Positions 18,482-26,321 of a DNA stretch of 61,233 nucleotides are shown here, one piece after another. The stretch is taken from positions 1 to 61,233 of IMG/VR virus record IMGVR_UViG_3300047550_005071, one strand, 5' to 3'. The position numbers were made by a program, and so were the translations under genes. This stretch comes from a virus. The notes beneath the pieces are model-generated. The model was not told the origin of the DNA. It saw only the letters and a list, made by a program, of their open reading frames with translations, and searched no databases. Within the stretch, counting starts at the first letter, position 1, and each line of letters starts with the position of its first letter.

Positions 18482-20344
18482 TTATACCAATGTAATCTCA
18501 CATGCTCCACCAGCACATGCTAATTCACCACTCAAATCTGTTTCGTCATTATTCTCAACAATTTTGGATAAATCAACATCTTTAAGTGCGAGCATCAATT
18601 CTTCATATTTTTCTTTAGTACAATCTTCGAAAGGTGCTTGTACATATGTTCCACCGTTGTAAGGTAAACATGATAAACCATTATAATGTTCTTTGTTTTC
18701 CCACATCCACTCTCCAACCGCTGGCCATTCGTGCTCGCGAATGGAAATTGTCGCAGATACGTTGTGAGCGTTGGAACCACTTCTATGACCAGGTCTAATC
18801 CATTCTTGTTGAACTTTCTTTACTCTTTCAAGTAATTGAATCGGTGATTCATTTCTAAGAATAGACCCTTCAGGTGCTTTTTGTGGGATACTGATTACCG
18901 CTGTGTCGTGAGGTCTGAAATATTCATCTTCAACTAGCTCAGGATGATTTTCCTTGAGGTAAGAATAGATAGATTCGTTCTTTCCAACTCTAACTCTTCT
19001 GATGTAGTAATCGTTATGCCAAGCGTGAATTCCTGATGATGTACCTAATGTTAGTGATGTGGTACCAGCTGGTTTAACAGTTGTTGTTCTTGCTGCTTTG
19101 TTGATACCGATTAGATTAGCCACTCTTTCATTCTCTTCTTTAACCACTCTTGATGCAGATTTCATGTTAAGACCTAAAACCGCACCTGAACCGATACCAG
19201 TCATTGAGATACCTACAAGAGCGTCTTTTTCGGTTGTTCTCTGCCAAATTGGTCTGAGATAATGAAAATCAGTATATCCTGCTTGTAATGTTCCAATGAA
19301 TGAAGCTGCTCTTACTCTATCCTCATAGTCTTCTTGTGATACCACGTTAGATACATTAACCTCAGTTAAATTACAGAATTGGAATGGTCTGAGTGCGATT
19401 TCACAACAAGGGTTAGTTCCCCAATCTTTGTCGTTACTCAAATAGATTCCTGGTTCGCCAGCACCACTAGCTTCAATTCTTTTCCACAACTCCATGAAAT
19501 ACTCTTTGGTGATTTTGTGTCTCATAAGAACTGCTGAGTTATTTGCTCTACCTCTTTGAGGGTTTGTTTCCCACCAAGCTCCACTTTTACTACCAATCAT
19601 ATCTTCGTCGGTTGCAGAGAACAAACATATTAGTGCCGCTCTTCTAATACCACCAGCAAGAACAGCGTCAGCTATGTGGCAAACCATATCGTGAACTTCA
19701 ATTGGAGTTAATTTATCTCCATCCTCTTTGGAGTCTAGAATCCCTTCAAGTTTAATGATACATTCTTTCAATGGTTGAGGACCAGGTGCTTTACCTCCTG
19801 ATGTTACAAGTCTTGCTCCCTTTGGTCTGATATCGCTATAATCAAAGATTATATGTGAACCTCCGAAGAAATAAGATTTAACTAATACTTTAACAGCGTC
19901 AGCCCATCCTTCAATTGAATCGGCAACTAACCATCTTCTACCTCTCTCTTTGTTTGGTTTTCTAATTTCAGGTAAGACATCTACATGATGTTTTTGTACT
20001 GAGTACCCAACACCCGTTCCTCCTAAAAGTAGAAACATAATTTCTGAAAATACTCTCCAATCATCAATTGGTGCAAACGCACAGTTGTAGATACGGTTTG
20101 GTGAGATTTCAATTGGTTTACCAGCAAACTGCATAGACCTCATTGAGGGTAATACTTGTTTCTTGTAAACGTACTTGTAATTTTCTCTGATTTCTTGTTC
20201 TAATTTTGGATATGACTTTATATGCATCTCCATGTTTCTTGTGACTAACTCTTGCCACGTTTCTCTTCTCTTAAGTTCAGGCATGTACTTAGCGTATTTC
20301 ATATACACTGTAATGTCCGATAAAATCCTGTTCGAAATGTCCAT
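18482..20344 (-). CDS. nrdJ: Class II (adenosylcobalamin-dependent) ribonucleotide reductase
   Basis: A 620-residue protein that reduces ribonucleotides to deoxyribonucleotides for phage DNA synthesis. The active-site string TNPCCEIALRPFQFCNL gives the catalytic N311-P-C313-C-E315 triad and the redox Cys C324. The partner Cys is C88 in YNCAFAP. The C-terminus CAGGACEITLV carries the re-reducing pair C610/C615. This is the arrangement of monomeric class II enzymes such as the Lactobacillus leichmannii one, and no small-subunit gene lies nearby. Residues 88-190 contain the loop region GGTGVGYSVQKHHV and SGGKAPGPQPL. It is shorter than the L. leichmannii enzyme (about 740). It depends on cobalamin from the host or environment. 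It follows the helicase gene and a 133-nt leader with hairpins. Confidence 0.9.
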   Translation of the reverse strand: MDISNRILSDITVYMKYAKYMPELKRRETWQELVTRNMEMHIKSYPKLEQEIRENYKYVYKKQVLPSMRSMQFAGKPIEISPNRIYNCAFAPIDDWRVFSEIMFLLLGGTGVGYSVQKHHVDVLPEIRKPNKERGRRWLVADSIEGWADAVKVLVKSYFFGGSHIIFDYSDIRPKGARLVTSGGKAPGPQPLKECIIKLEGILDSKEDGDKLTPIEVHDMVCHIADAVLAGGIRRAALICLFSATDEDMIGSKSGAWWETNPQRGRANNSAVLMRHKITKEYFMELWKRIEASGAGEPGIYLSNDKDWGTNPCCEIALRPFQFCNLTEVNVSNVVSQEDYEDRVRAASFIGTLQAGYTDFHYLRPIWQRTTEKDALVGISMTGIGSGAVLGLNMKSASRVVKEENERVANLIGINKAARTTTVKPAGTTSLTLGTSSGIHAWHNDYYIRRVRVGKNESIYSYLKENHPELVEDEYFRPHDTAVISIPQKAPEGSILRNESPIQLLERVKKVQQEWIRPGHRSGSNAHNVSATISIREHEWPAVGEWMWENKEHYNGLSCLPYNGGTYVQAPFEDCTKEKYEELMLALKDVDLSKIVENNDETDLSGELACAGGACEITLV

Positions 20345-20396
20345 TTTTTAAATTTTTAGATATAACTTTTTTATCAAAAAATCGGTGATTTTTATG

Positions 20397-20403
20397 ATAA
20401 ATA
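20397..20403 (-). promoter_or_regulatory. TATTTAT motif in the ribonucleotide reductase leader
   Basis: The minus strand reads ACATATTTATCATAAAAATC, 52 nt before the ATG at 20344. This spacing is longer than for most virion genes. The motif sits just downstream of a 7-bp hairpin. Confidence 0.45.
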
Positions 20404-20404
20404 T

Positions 20405-20458
20405 GTAGTCGGCAATGAAGCGACCACAAATTTGATTAAAAAAAAATAAGTTTTTTTT
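20405..20458. promoter_or_regulatory. Hairpins in the 133-nt gap between helicase and ribonucleotide reductase
   Basis: The gap 20345-20477 has no ORF. A 7-bp stem pairs GTAGTCG at 20405-20411 with CGACCAC at 20421-20427 (one G-T pair, 9-nt loop). An A/T-only stem joins an A-run at 20438-20446 to a T-run at 20451-20458. The A/T stem could be a weak terminator for the helicase transcript. I looked for a cobalamin riboswitch here because the downstream enzyme needs B12. The space is too small and no B12-box-like GC-rich core is visible. Confidence 0.4.
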
Positions 20459-20477
20459 ACAAAAAGTAGATATTTAA

Positions 20478-21860
20478 TTAAGTCCTATTTTGGGTTTGTT
20501 CCCTTTCTTTTCTCTTTTCGAGAAGCTCCTTAACTCTATCTCTTTTTCTTTCTTCTTGTTGTTCTTCGAAACCAAGGAATGTTACTGAAGATTCAGTATC
20601 AATCTCCAACAATTCATTGTTAAATTTACAATTCTCGAATACAACACCGTCTTTACCTAAACGGGATTTTGTGATGGCAATTGTTGCTAAATTCATTTCT
20701 TTCTGTTGTAATGTCTTTGCAACGGTAATAATTACGTGTCCAACCTGTGCTTTTTTGATTGAACCCCCCATCTGGTCTGTGGTTACAACTTCAGAGGAAA
20801 TTGAACTTCTGTTTCCTTGGGTTGCTGTCCATCCTGCAATGTCTAACTCATGGCACATTGCTTCAAATGCTCTCATTACAGAACCTTCTGCTTTCCACTC
20901 ATCTTTTGCACTTGATTCAGGTAGAACACAATCGATGTAATCTAAAAGAATCATATCAATCTTTGTCCCATCAGCAATTAATTTTCTAACCTGGTTTTTT
21001 ATTTGATTCATAGTCATGGTATCAGAAGCAAGTTTTTTCAGAATCAATCGATTTTGCATTGTTTCTCTAATCTCTGTAATCTTATCCATAACTTTTTCCT
21101 TATGGAATACCAAGTTATCAGGCTCAATACCTGTCCAAATTGTGAAGTGTTTTCTTTGTACAATTTTTGGGTTGTCTTCAAAAAAAATTTGAAGAACATT
21201 GTATCCCATGTTGAATGCTGTGTTAGCTATTTTGGTGAGGACTGTTGTTTTACCAACACCAGTAGGTGCTAATATAACTCCTATTTCCCCTTTGGCAAGT
21301 CCACCTTTTAATAACTTATCAATTCCAGCAATACCCATTGGAATTGGGTGACGATAATCTTCCTCAAGAACTGTATCCAAATCAGTGAATACATCGGATT
21401 GTCCCTTTTCTATTTCACCAACTTGAAGAGCTTCTCTAACAAGACCTTCTACCTTATCATATGACTCGAAGTCACCTTCTGTGATTATTTTTTGGGCTCT
21501 ATCCATCGCTTTCTGTAACTCTTGTTGTTTACAGAACTTCAATGCTTTTTCTTGAACAAACTGAGTTCCTTCAAATGGTGCCTCTTTAATTTGTTTGAGA
21601 GTATCCAAAACAATCTTAGCCACTAGTTCTTGAGAAACTTCCGATTTAACAATCTGCTCTATTGTATCAAAGTTTGGAGTAGACTCATACTTCTTGTGAT
21701 ATTCCTTAATCATTTGTACAATGATTTTGAAATATTTGTTATCAAAATAAGAGCTTTCTAAAACATCGATAATTGAAGTGGAGAAGTCCTTATCAACCAC
21801 AACTTGGTTGATTAATTGTATCTGAAATGTATTCCCTAAATAATCAAAATTTTTATTCAT
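20478..21860 (-). CDS. 41: Replicative DNA helicase, DnaB/gp41-like
   Basis: A 460-residue protein. The RecA-like motor starts near residue 175 (PIPMGIAGIDKLLKGGLAKG) with Walker A APTGVGKTT at 198-206 (Lys204). Walker B is KIDMILLDYID near residue 305. A later segment (WTATQGNRSS...QMGGSIKKAQVGHVIITVAKT) carries the expected Gln sensor and arginine-finger region. The N-terminal 150 residues are helical, as in DnaB-family N-domains. T4 gp41 is 475 residues. It unwinds the fork ahead of the family B polymerase. The start is ATG 21860. Its position in a group with the 5' nuclease, UvsX and SSB genes supports the call. Confidence 0.88.
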   Translation of the reverse strand: MNKNFDYLGNTFQIQLINQVVVDKDFSTSIIDVLESSYFDNKYFKIIVQMIKEYHKKYESTPNFDTIEQIVKSEVSQELVAKIVLDTLKQIKEAPFEGTQFVQEKALKFCKQQELQKAMDRAQKIITEGDFESYDKVEGLVREALQVGEIEKGQSDVFTDLDTVLEEDYRHPIPMGIAGIDKLLKGGLAKGEIGVILAPTGVGKTTVLTKIANTAFNMGYNVLQIFFEDNPKIVQRKHFTIWTGIEPDNLVFHKEKVMDKITEIRETMQNRLILKKLASDTMTMNQIKNQVRKLIADGTKIDMILLDYIDCVLPESSAKDEWKAEGSVMRAFEAMCHELDIAGWTATQGNRSSISSEVVTTDQMGGSIKKAQVGHVIITVAKTLQQKEMNLATIAITKSRLGKDGVVFENCKFNNELLEIDTESSVTFLGFEEQQEERKRDRVKELLEKRKEREQTQNRT

Positions 21861-21898
21861 ATTCGTTCCGCGGACCCCCTTGTTATTTTAAATATTTG

Positions 21899-22348
21899 TT
21901 AGGCGAGGTCAAGTTCCAAATATTTGTAAGTTAATTTTTTGTCTGAAAAAATGTCGGTCAGTTCTTTCAAAACCTCTTTCAAAAATGGTCTTACATCAAC
22001 TGTGTAACGCACCTTTGGTGGGTAAAGCTTTCCATTGAACTGTCTGTGTGTTAACACAGTATCACCAACTTTTACATAGATGTTGAAGTTTTCAGGTCCT
22101 TCAGTGAATGATGTTTCCATGATTGTAGGGTCGTGAACAATCGCGTCTTTGTTGTCCATCATATAAACAACAGTTTTCATTTTAAGATAGTAGTGAAGTT
22201 CATCACTCAAAGCTTTAATGAAGTCATGCAACTCCAAAGAATTTTTTGCCTTTGGTACATATCCTCTGACGTTGAAAAATCTTTGAACAACAATGTTCTC
22301 ATTGAGAGTTAGTAAAAACTCCATTTTCGTGCTTTCTTGCTCTTTCAT
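21899..22348 (-). CDS. Unknown protein in the replication cluster
   Basis: A 149-residue protein (MKEQESTKMEFLLTLNENIVVQRFFNVRGYVP...). An internal Met at residue 9 is an alternative start. It is mixed alpha/beta with strands RYTVDVRPFLKEVLKELTDIFSDKKL near the C-terminus and an acidic tail (KYLELDLA). It lies between the 5' nuclease (4-nt gap upstream) and the helicase, so a replication accessory role such as helicase loading is conceivable. I see no motif that supports one. No membrane segment or nucleotide-binding motif. Confidence 0.6.
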   Translation of the reverse strand: MKEQESTKMEFLLTLNENIVVQRFFNVRGYVPKAKNSLELHDFIKALSDELHYYLKMKTVVYMMDNKDAIVHDPTIMETSFTEGPENFNIYVKVGDTVLTHRQFNGKLYPPKVRYTVDVRPFLKEVLKELTDIFSDKKLTYKYLELDLA

Positions 22349-22352
22349 AGTT

Positions 22353-23354
22353 TTAATTTTTGTTTGTGTTTCGTTTTTCTTTTCTTGATAATTTCATAAA
22401 TGGTTTAAGAAAATTTACCCAAGCCTCGTCGTTTTTTGGTAGGTACTTGAATAACCCATCTTCCATCATAAGTCTCATTAAATTTTTATATCCTCTGTCG
22501 GTGGGGTCAATTGTGTCGGTGTGGATTTGTTCTACCAATTGTTTCCCTTCATCTGTTATAAGAGGATTTTTAAGGTCAACAATTTTAGAATTTACTCTGT
22601 AGAACTCTTCACCAAGTATACCACTTTTGGTACGTCCAGTCAAAATATTAGATAAACTTTTGATAGGTTTTTTGTGTGGGATATTTTGTGCATTAGAAAG
22701 GATTTCTTCTATGGTGCATGGTTTTTCCTGCAACTCAGGGAAATATTTGACCAAAGTTTTTTCTCCTAATCCCTCTATCCCGTCTATATTATCAGACTTA
22801 TCTCCTGTGAAGATTTTGGTTATAGTAACGTTGTAGTGAGGTATATCAACTTTGTTGATTGATATCTTATCCCCGTTCTTGTAATAGGTTTTACTTACGG
22901 GCGAAAAAATAGTTACTCTTTCTGAGATTAGTTGGGTTAGGTCTTTGTCTCCTGAAAAAATTATGATTTGTTCATCAATAGCCACTTGAGTGTAGTAAGC
23001 TATCAAATCATCAGCTTCATTGTTTACCATTTCAACCTGTCGCACGAAGACCTCCTCCAAATACGTCTTAACTCTTGCCTTTTGTTGCAAGTAAGATTCG
23101 TATTTGTACTCATTCATGTCTTGTCGACGATTACCTTTGTATTGTGGGTAAATTGATTTGCGTATTGAAGAGTTGGAATCCCCGTCCCAAAATACAACCA
23201 CTTTATCGTGATTGTGCTCCTCCAAAAATCGTCTAAGTGTATTAATGAAGTGATACACCCCACCTATGTGGGAACCGTCACTATAGAGTTCCTTTACCCC
23301 GTGAAATCCAATTTTGAATAGGTTATCCCCATCCACCAACAATGTCTTCGTCAC
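22353..23354 (-). CDS. rnh: 5'-3' exonuclease / RNase H, flap-nuclease family
   Basis: A 333-residue protein that starts at GTG 23354 (no in-frame ATG nearby). It has the metal-binding acids of the FEN/PIN superfamily in order: LLVDGDNLFK (D8, D10), KVVVFWDGDSNSSIR, EADDLIAYY, IIFSGDKDLTQLI, and the helix-hairpin-helix region FTGDKSDNIDGIEGLGEKTL that binds DNA behind the active site. T4 RNase H (305 residues) removes RNA primers from Okazaki fragments, and this protein most likely does the same here. It lies between UvsX and the 149-aa gene. Confidence 0.88.
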   Translation of the reverse strand: MTKTLLVDGDNLFKIGFHGVKELYSDGSHIGGVYHFINTLRRFLEEHNHDKVVVFWDGDSNSSIRKSIYPQYKGNRRQDMNEYKYESYLQQKARVKTYLEEVFVRQVEMVNNEADDLIAYYTQVAIDEQIIIFSGDKDLTQLISERVTIFSPVSKTYYKNGDKISINKVDIPHYNVTITKIFTGDKSDNIDGIEGLGEKTLVKYFPELQEKPCTIEEILSNAQNIPHKKPIKSLSNILTGRTKSGILGEEFYRVNSKIVDLKNPLITDEGKQLVEQIHTDTIDPTDRGYKNLMRLMMEDGLFKYLPKNDEAWVNFLKPFMKLSRKEKRNTNKN

Positions 23355-23377
23355 ATATTCAATTTAAGGGTGAACAA

Positions 23378-24379
23378 TCAATCTTCTTTTTCTTCTGTTA
23401 GTGTAAAATCTCCTTCCGCACCGATTATATCTTTCCAATAATCTGCGTGCTCTTTCTTGTATTTTTCAATAGAAGCTTTTTCTTCTGTTGAGTCTTTTCC
23501 TGCCAAGAATCCATGCGGGGTAACAATAATTTTTCCGTCATCAAAACCAAGTCCATTGATGTGGTTTTTCATAACCGAAACCTTACTCCTAACTGCAAAC
23601 TTAACTGAACGTTTGTCCTTGGTTGCTGTAATCTTAGTTGTACCCGCTCCTTTTTGATTTCCGAATAGGAACACAAGAGATGAGTTTAACCATACTGATT
23701 CACCGCCTTTAGCTTTAATTTTTGGTTGTCCAAATGGATTATCAGGTAGTTCAACCCAAGGTTGGTTAATAATGATAAGTGTATTTTCGTATTCGTTATC
23801 TGATTTTCTTGAACCTGAAATTCTTTGATTGATTCCCATGCCAATCTTATCAGATAAAACTGATGCGTTGTGTTGTTTACCACCTTTACCTTCAAAGGTC
23901 ATCTTACATGGTACTGAGCCCACTGAGTCCCAAATGAAACAAAGACTATAGTTCAACTCGCCTTTTTCTTGAGCGTCAAGTAATTCGTTGATATAGTCTG
24001 TGATTTGTTCAATATAACTGAAATTGTTGTTGAATAAGAAAAAACCGTCCCAATCAAGTTCACCCGTTTCTTTGTCTACAACTTCCTCGCATTGAAAACC
24101 CATAAGTTTGGCATGGTCAAAACTCCACTTTTGTTCTGTAATGATGAATACAGGAAGTATTTCTTTTTTTTGAGCGTCCACAGCAGCTTTGATTGCGGCA
24201 GTGGTCTTACCTGTATCAGAGTGACCTAAGAACATATTAATATGTCCAACTGCAGGACCAGGAAGTCCAACTGCATCTAAGAAATCGCCACCCAAATCCA
24301 AAAACCTTTGTGGTTTATATTTTGCAGAAGTTGAAAACTTCTTTTTTAAGTTTGAAAAATCGTTTTTTTTGATTGCCAT
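23378..24379 (-). CDS. uvsX: UvsX/RecA-like recombinase
   Basis: A 333-residue protein. Walker A is GHSDTGKTT at residues 52-60. A Walker B-like strand SLCFIWDSVGSVP follows around residue 150, and the L1/L2 DNA-binding region follows with NTLIIINQPWVELPDNPFG. The C-terminal tail is acidic (LTEEKED), as in RecA-type proteins. UvsX forms filaments on ssDNA for recombination-dependent replication and repair, and works with the gp32 protein encoded just upstream. A strong terminator separates the two genes, so it is either read-through or started separately. T4 UvsX is 391 residues, so this is a short form. Confidence 0.85.
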   Translation of the reverse strand: MAIKKNDFSNLKKKFSTSAKYKPQRFLDLGGDFLDAVGLPGPAVGHINMFLGHSDTGKTTAAIKAAVDAQKKEILPVFIITEQKWSFDHAKLMGFQCEEVVDKETGELDWDGFFLFNNNFSYIEQITDYINELLDAQEKGELNYSLCFIWDSVGSVPCKMTFEGKGGKQHNASVLSDKIGMGINQRISGSRKSDNEYENTLIIINQPWVELPDNPFGQPKIKAKGGESVWLNSSLVFLFGNQKGAGTTKITATKDKRSVKFAVRSKVSVMKNHINGLGFDDGKIIVTPHGFLAGKDSTEEKASIEKYKKEHADYWKDIIGAEGDFTLTEEKED

Positions 24380-24394
24380 ATTGTTCTTATAAAA

Positions 24395-24424
24395 GATGTT
24401 CCCGACACGGATGTCGGGAACATC
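24395..24424 (-). terminator. Intrinsic terminator after the SSB gene
   Basis: A perfect 13-bp stem pairs GATGTTCCCGACA at 24395-24407 with TGTCGGGAACATC at 24412-24424 around a 4-nt loop. On the minus strand it is followed by TTTTATAAG. It starts 11 nt after the SSB stop codon and ends 15 nt before the uvsX start, which could give much higher SSB than UvsX expression. Confidence 0.88.
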
Positions 24425-24435
24425 ATATTAATTAA

Positions 24436-25293
24436 TTAGAATGGTAAGTCACCGTCCACATCAGCATCCGCTTGTGGGTCTACCATCTTCTTTGAAGATG
24501 TTTTTGGACTTCCACCGTAAGACTCTTCTGATACAGATGAGTCACCATAAACGTAGCCACCTTTTTCGTTATCCCACTTTGGTGTTTCACCTCTTGCGAT
24601 AGCCTCAAGGTATTCTACAGGTTTTTTACTATACACATCAGTCCAACTCAACTCGTCATTAACCCACTCTTTAGCTTGGTCTTTGTCTGTATGAACAGGA
24701 GCTGGGTCATCATACATGATTGCCGAAACAGTTGTATATTCTTTACCCTTTGGAGTCTTTGACTTTGCCAATTCGATGATTAAGTCACGACCTATTTCTG
24801 CGTCGGTGATATCACCTTTGTTTCTCCAAATTGGAATAATCTTGTCGAGAATTCCTTCGTTTTTGTAATTGTGTTTGAATCTCCAAAACTTTGGTCCATC
24901 AGCTTCATTATCTCTATCGATAACTTTTACGATGTAAAACTTACGAGATTTGTACTGCTTAGCAAGTTCCTTGTCGGACTCTTTGCCTGTGCTCATCAAT
25001 TCTTCGTAAACTTCGTTTAATGGAGAACGTTCATTGTCGTTTTTTCCTGGGTCGTAGAACTTTTGCCACTGACCACCTACTTGGATTTCGTGATACCAAG
25101 CCTCTTTGAATGGTGAGGAGCCATCTGTGGTAGGAAGAATTCTAACTCTTCTCTGACCTGATTTTTCTTTGTCTCCCAAGATTAAAGCGAAATACTTTTT
25201 CATTCTTTCGTCCTGAGACATTTTGGATTGGGCCCCGCCCCCGATTTGGTTTTTTTCATACTGCGCCAATACGGCATCTAATACATTACTCAT
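24436..25293 (-). CDS. 32: Single-stranded DNA-binding protein, gp32-like
   Basis: A 285-residue protein. I chose ATG 25293 (MSNVLDAVLAQYEKNQ) instead of the ATG 54 nt earlier because the extra 18 residues are not SSB-like. The OB-fold core resembles T4 gp32: RRVRILPTTDG, PFKEAWYHEI, QWQKFYDPG, KFYIVKVIDRDNEADGPKFWRFKH. The C-terminus is acidic and ends DADVDGDLPF, the type of tail used to recruit partners. T4 gp32 binds zinc through one His and three Cys. Here the corresponding stretch (NDNERSPLNEVYEEL) has no Cys, so the zinc site appears to be missing. It coats ssDNA at the fork and serves UvsX. A terminator follows directly. Confidence 0.85.
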   Translation of the reverse strand: MSNVLDAVLAQYEKNQIGGGAQSKMSQDERMKKYFALILGDKEKSGQRRVRILPTTDGSSPFKEAWYHEIQVGGQWQKFYDPGKNDNERSPLNEVYEELMSTGKESDKELAKQYKSRKFYIVKVIDRDNEADGPKFWRFKHNYKNEGILDKIIPIWRNKGDITDAEIGRDLIIELAKSKTPKGKEYTTVSAIMYDDPAPVHTDKDQAKEWVNDELSWTDVYSKKPVEYLEAIARGETPKWDNEKGGYVYGDSSVSEESYGGSPKTSSKKMVDPQADADVDGDLPF

Positions 25294-25352
25294 TTTAAAG
25301 TGTTTTAATTGTTTATTAATTATAATTGGGAAATCCCTATTAGTCAAATTAA

Positions 25353-25374
25353 AAAGGGACCTTTCAGTCCCTTT
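25353..25374. terminator. Bidirectional-type terminator after the 227-aa gene
   Basis: AAAGGGAC at 25353-25360 pairs with GTCCCTTT at 25367-25374 (8 bp, 6-nt loop). U-rich runs lie on both sides, giving CCCTTTTTAATTT on the minus strand. It lies 5 nt beyond the stop of the 227-aa gene and 59 nt upstream of the SSB start. The 25294-25352 stretch that remains is A/T-rich and must hold any SSB-specific promoter. Confidence 0.8.
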
Positions 25375-25379
25375 CTTTT

Positions 25380-26063
25380 TTATCTTTTGAATTCGTTGTC
25401 GTAACTATCAACCTTTCCTGGTTGGAACGAGTTTTTAATGTCGTTAACATTAATATCGGTCACCTCATCGGTCGTTAAAACATAATCATTTTTTCCTGTC
25501 TTTTCCATCTCATCTTTTTTGTCTTCGAAGAAGTCTGAAAGTTTTTGATTGAAAGGATATGAATCATATGTTCTAAGCTCAAGTTTCTCTTGTGGGGTTT
25601 TGTCTCTGTATTTTTCAATCTTCATTTCAAGCGAATTCAATTTATTCATGATTGAATCCATTTCTTTTAACCTTGATTCCAAGTTGTTCAATTGTCCGAA
25701 AAGATTGTTGAAATACTCTTCTTGTTTAGTCTCAATATTTTTTTGAGAATCTACAAGTTCTGTAACATCCAATTCCTCTTTTCCTTCGTCACCGCTTTCA
25801 GCTTCCTCTGATTTACCCTCATCATCTATTTTTTCAACATCAGGGTCGTTTTCAACATCTATTGGTGTTGGTGGTACGTCTCCTCCTGGTGGTAATGCCC
25901 CACCTGCTGGTGGAGGAACCGCTCCTGCCGCTGGCGGAGGTGGTGGAACAGCTCCAGCCTCAGCTCCTGGTGGAGGTGGAGGTGGCACTGCTTGTTCAGT
26001 TATATACTTGTTAATTTGTCTATAACGGTCAATTTCGCTTAAAATTTTCTTATCCAAACTCAT
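25380..26063 (-). CDS. Pro-rich, acidic, coiled-coil protein of unknown role
   Basis: A 227-residue protein with four visible parts: a helical N-terminus (MSLDKKILSEIDRYRQINKYITEQ); a Pro/Ala/Gly-rich linker at residues about 27-65 with runs of five or six prolines; an acidic stretch (EKIDDEGKSEEAESGDEGKEELDV); and a coiled coil near 108-155 (QKNIETKQEEYFNNLFGQLN..., SRLKEMDSIMNKLNSLEMKI). The layout suits a scaffold or an internal virion/assembly protein, but this is inference. It follows the 74-aa gene by 5 nt and shares that gene's TATTTAT start. A terminator follows it. Confidence 0.6.
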   Translation of the reverse strand: MSLDKKILSEIDRYRQINKYITEQAVPPPPPPGAEAGAVPPPPPAAGAVPPPAGGALPPGGDVPPTPIDVENDPDVEKIDDEGKSEEAESGDEGKEELDVTELVDSQKNIETKQEEYFNNLFGQLNNLESRLKEMDSIMNKLNSLEMKIEKYRDKTPQEKLELRTYDSYPFNQKLSDFFEDKKDEMEKTGKNDYVLTTDEVTDINVNDIKNSFQPGKVDSYDNEFKR

Positions 26064-26068
26064 GTCTA

Positions 26069-26293
26069 TTAGTCGTTTAGTAATTGTTTTATACCTCTGG
26101 CGGTTTCAACTCTTACTTTTCTGTTTGCTGTTTGCATGTGACCTGCTCTTTCAATAAGACCATCTCTTTCTCTTACTACATAACAGTCACCTGTTTCCAA
26201 ATCGCAAACTTGCTTGGTACCATCTCCCAAGTCTTCTTCTGAAAACTTAACAGACTTTCCAAGGTAGTTGTTCAATGTTGATTTTAAATCCAT
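26069..26293 (-). CDS. Small protein of unknown function
   Basis: A 74-residue protein (MDLKSTLNNYLGKSVKFSEEDLGDGTKQVCDLETGDCYVVRERDGLIER...). The middle has two Cys eight residues apart in a short beta meander. The C-terminus is basic and helical (ANRKVRVETARGIKQLLND). It opens a two-gene unit with the Pro-rich protein and has a TATTTAT motif 14 nt upstream. No family recognised. Confidence 0.6.
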   Translation of the reverse strand: MDLKSTLNNYLGKSVKFSEEDLGDGTKQVCDLETGDCYVVRERDGLIERAGHMQTANRKVRVETARGIKQLLND

Positions 26294-26307
26294 AAAATTC
26301 TTTTTAT

Positions 26308-26314
26308 ATAAATA
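26308..26314 (-). promoter_or_regulatory. TATTTAT motif upstream of the 74-aa gene
   Basis: The minus strand reads CCAATATATTTATATAAAAA, 14 nt before the ATG at 26293, within the 28-nt gap after the giant hub gene. Confidence 0.5.
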
Positions 26315-26321
26315 TATTGGT

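Noticed and set aside
20345-20477. Possible cobalamin riboswitch before the B12-dependent reductase
   Set aside because: The gap is only 133 nt, A/T-rich, and contains just two small hairpins. There is no B12-box-like or multi-helix core.
25294-25347. Longer N-terminus for the SSB gene (18 extra residues)
   Set aside because: The extra residues lie over the A/T-rich leader directly after a terminator and do not resemble SSB N-termini. MSNVLDAVLAQYEKN does.
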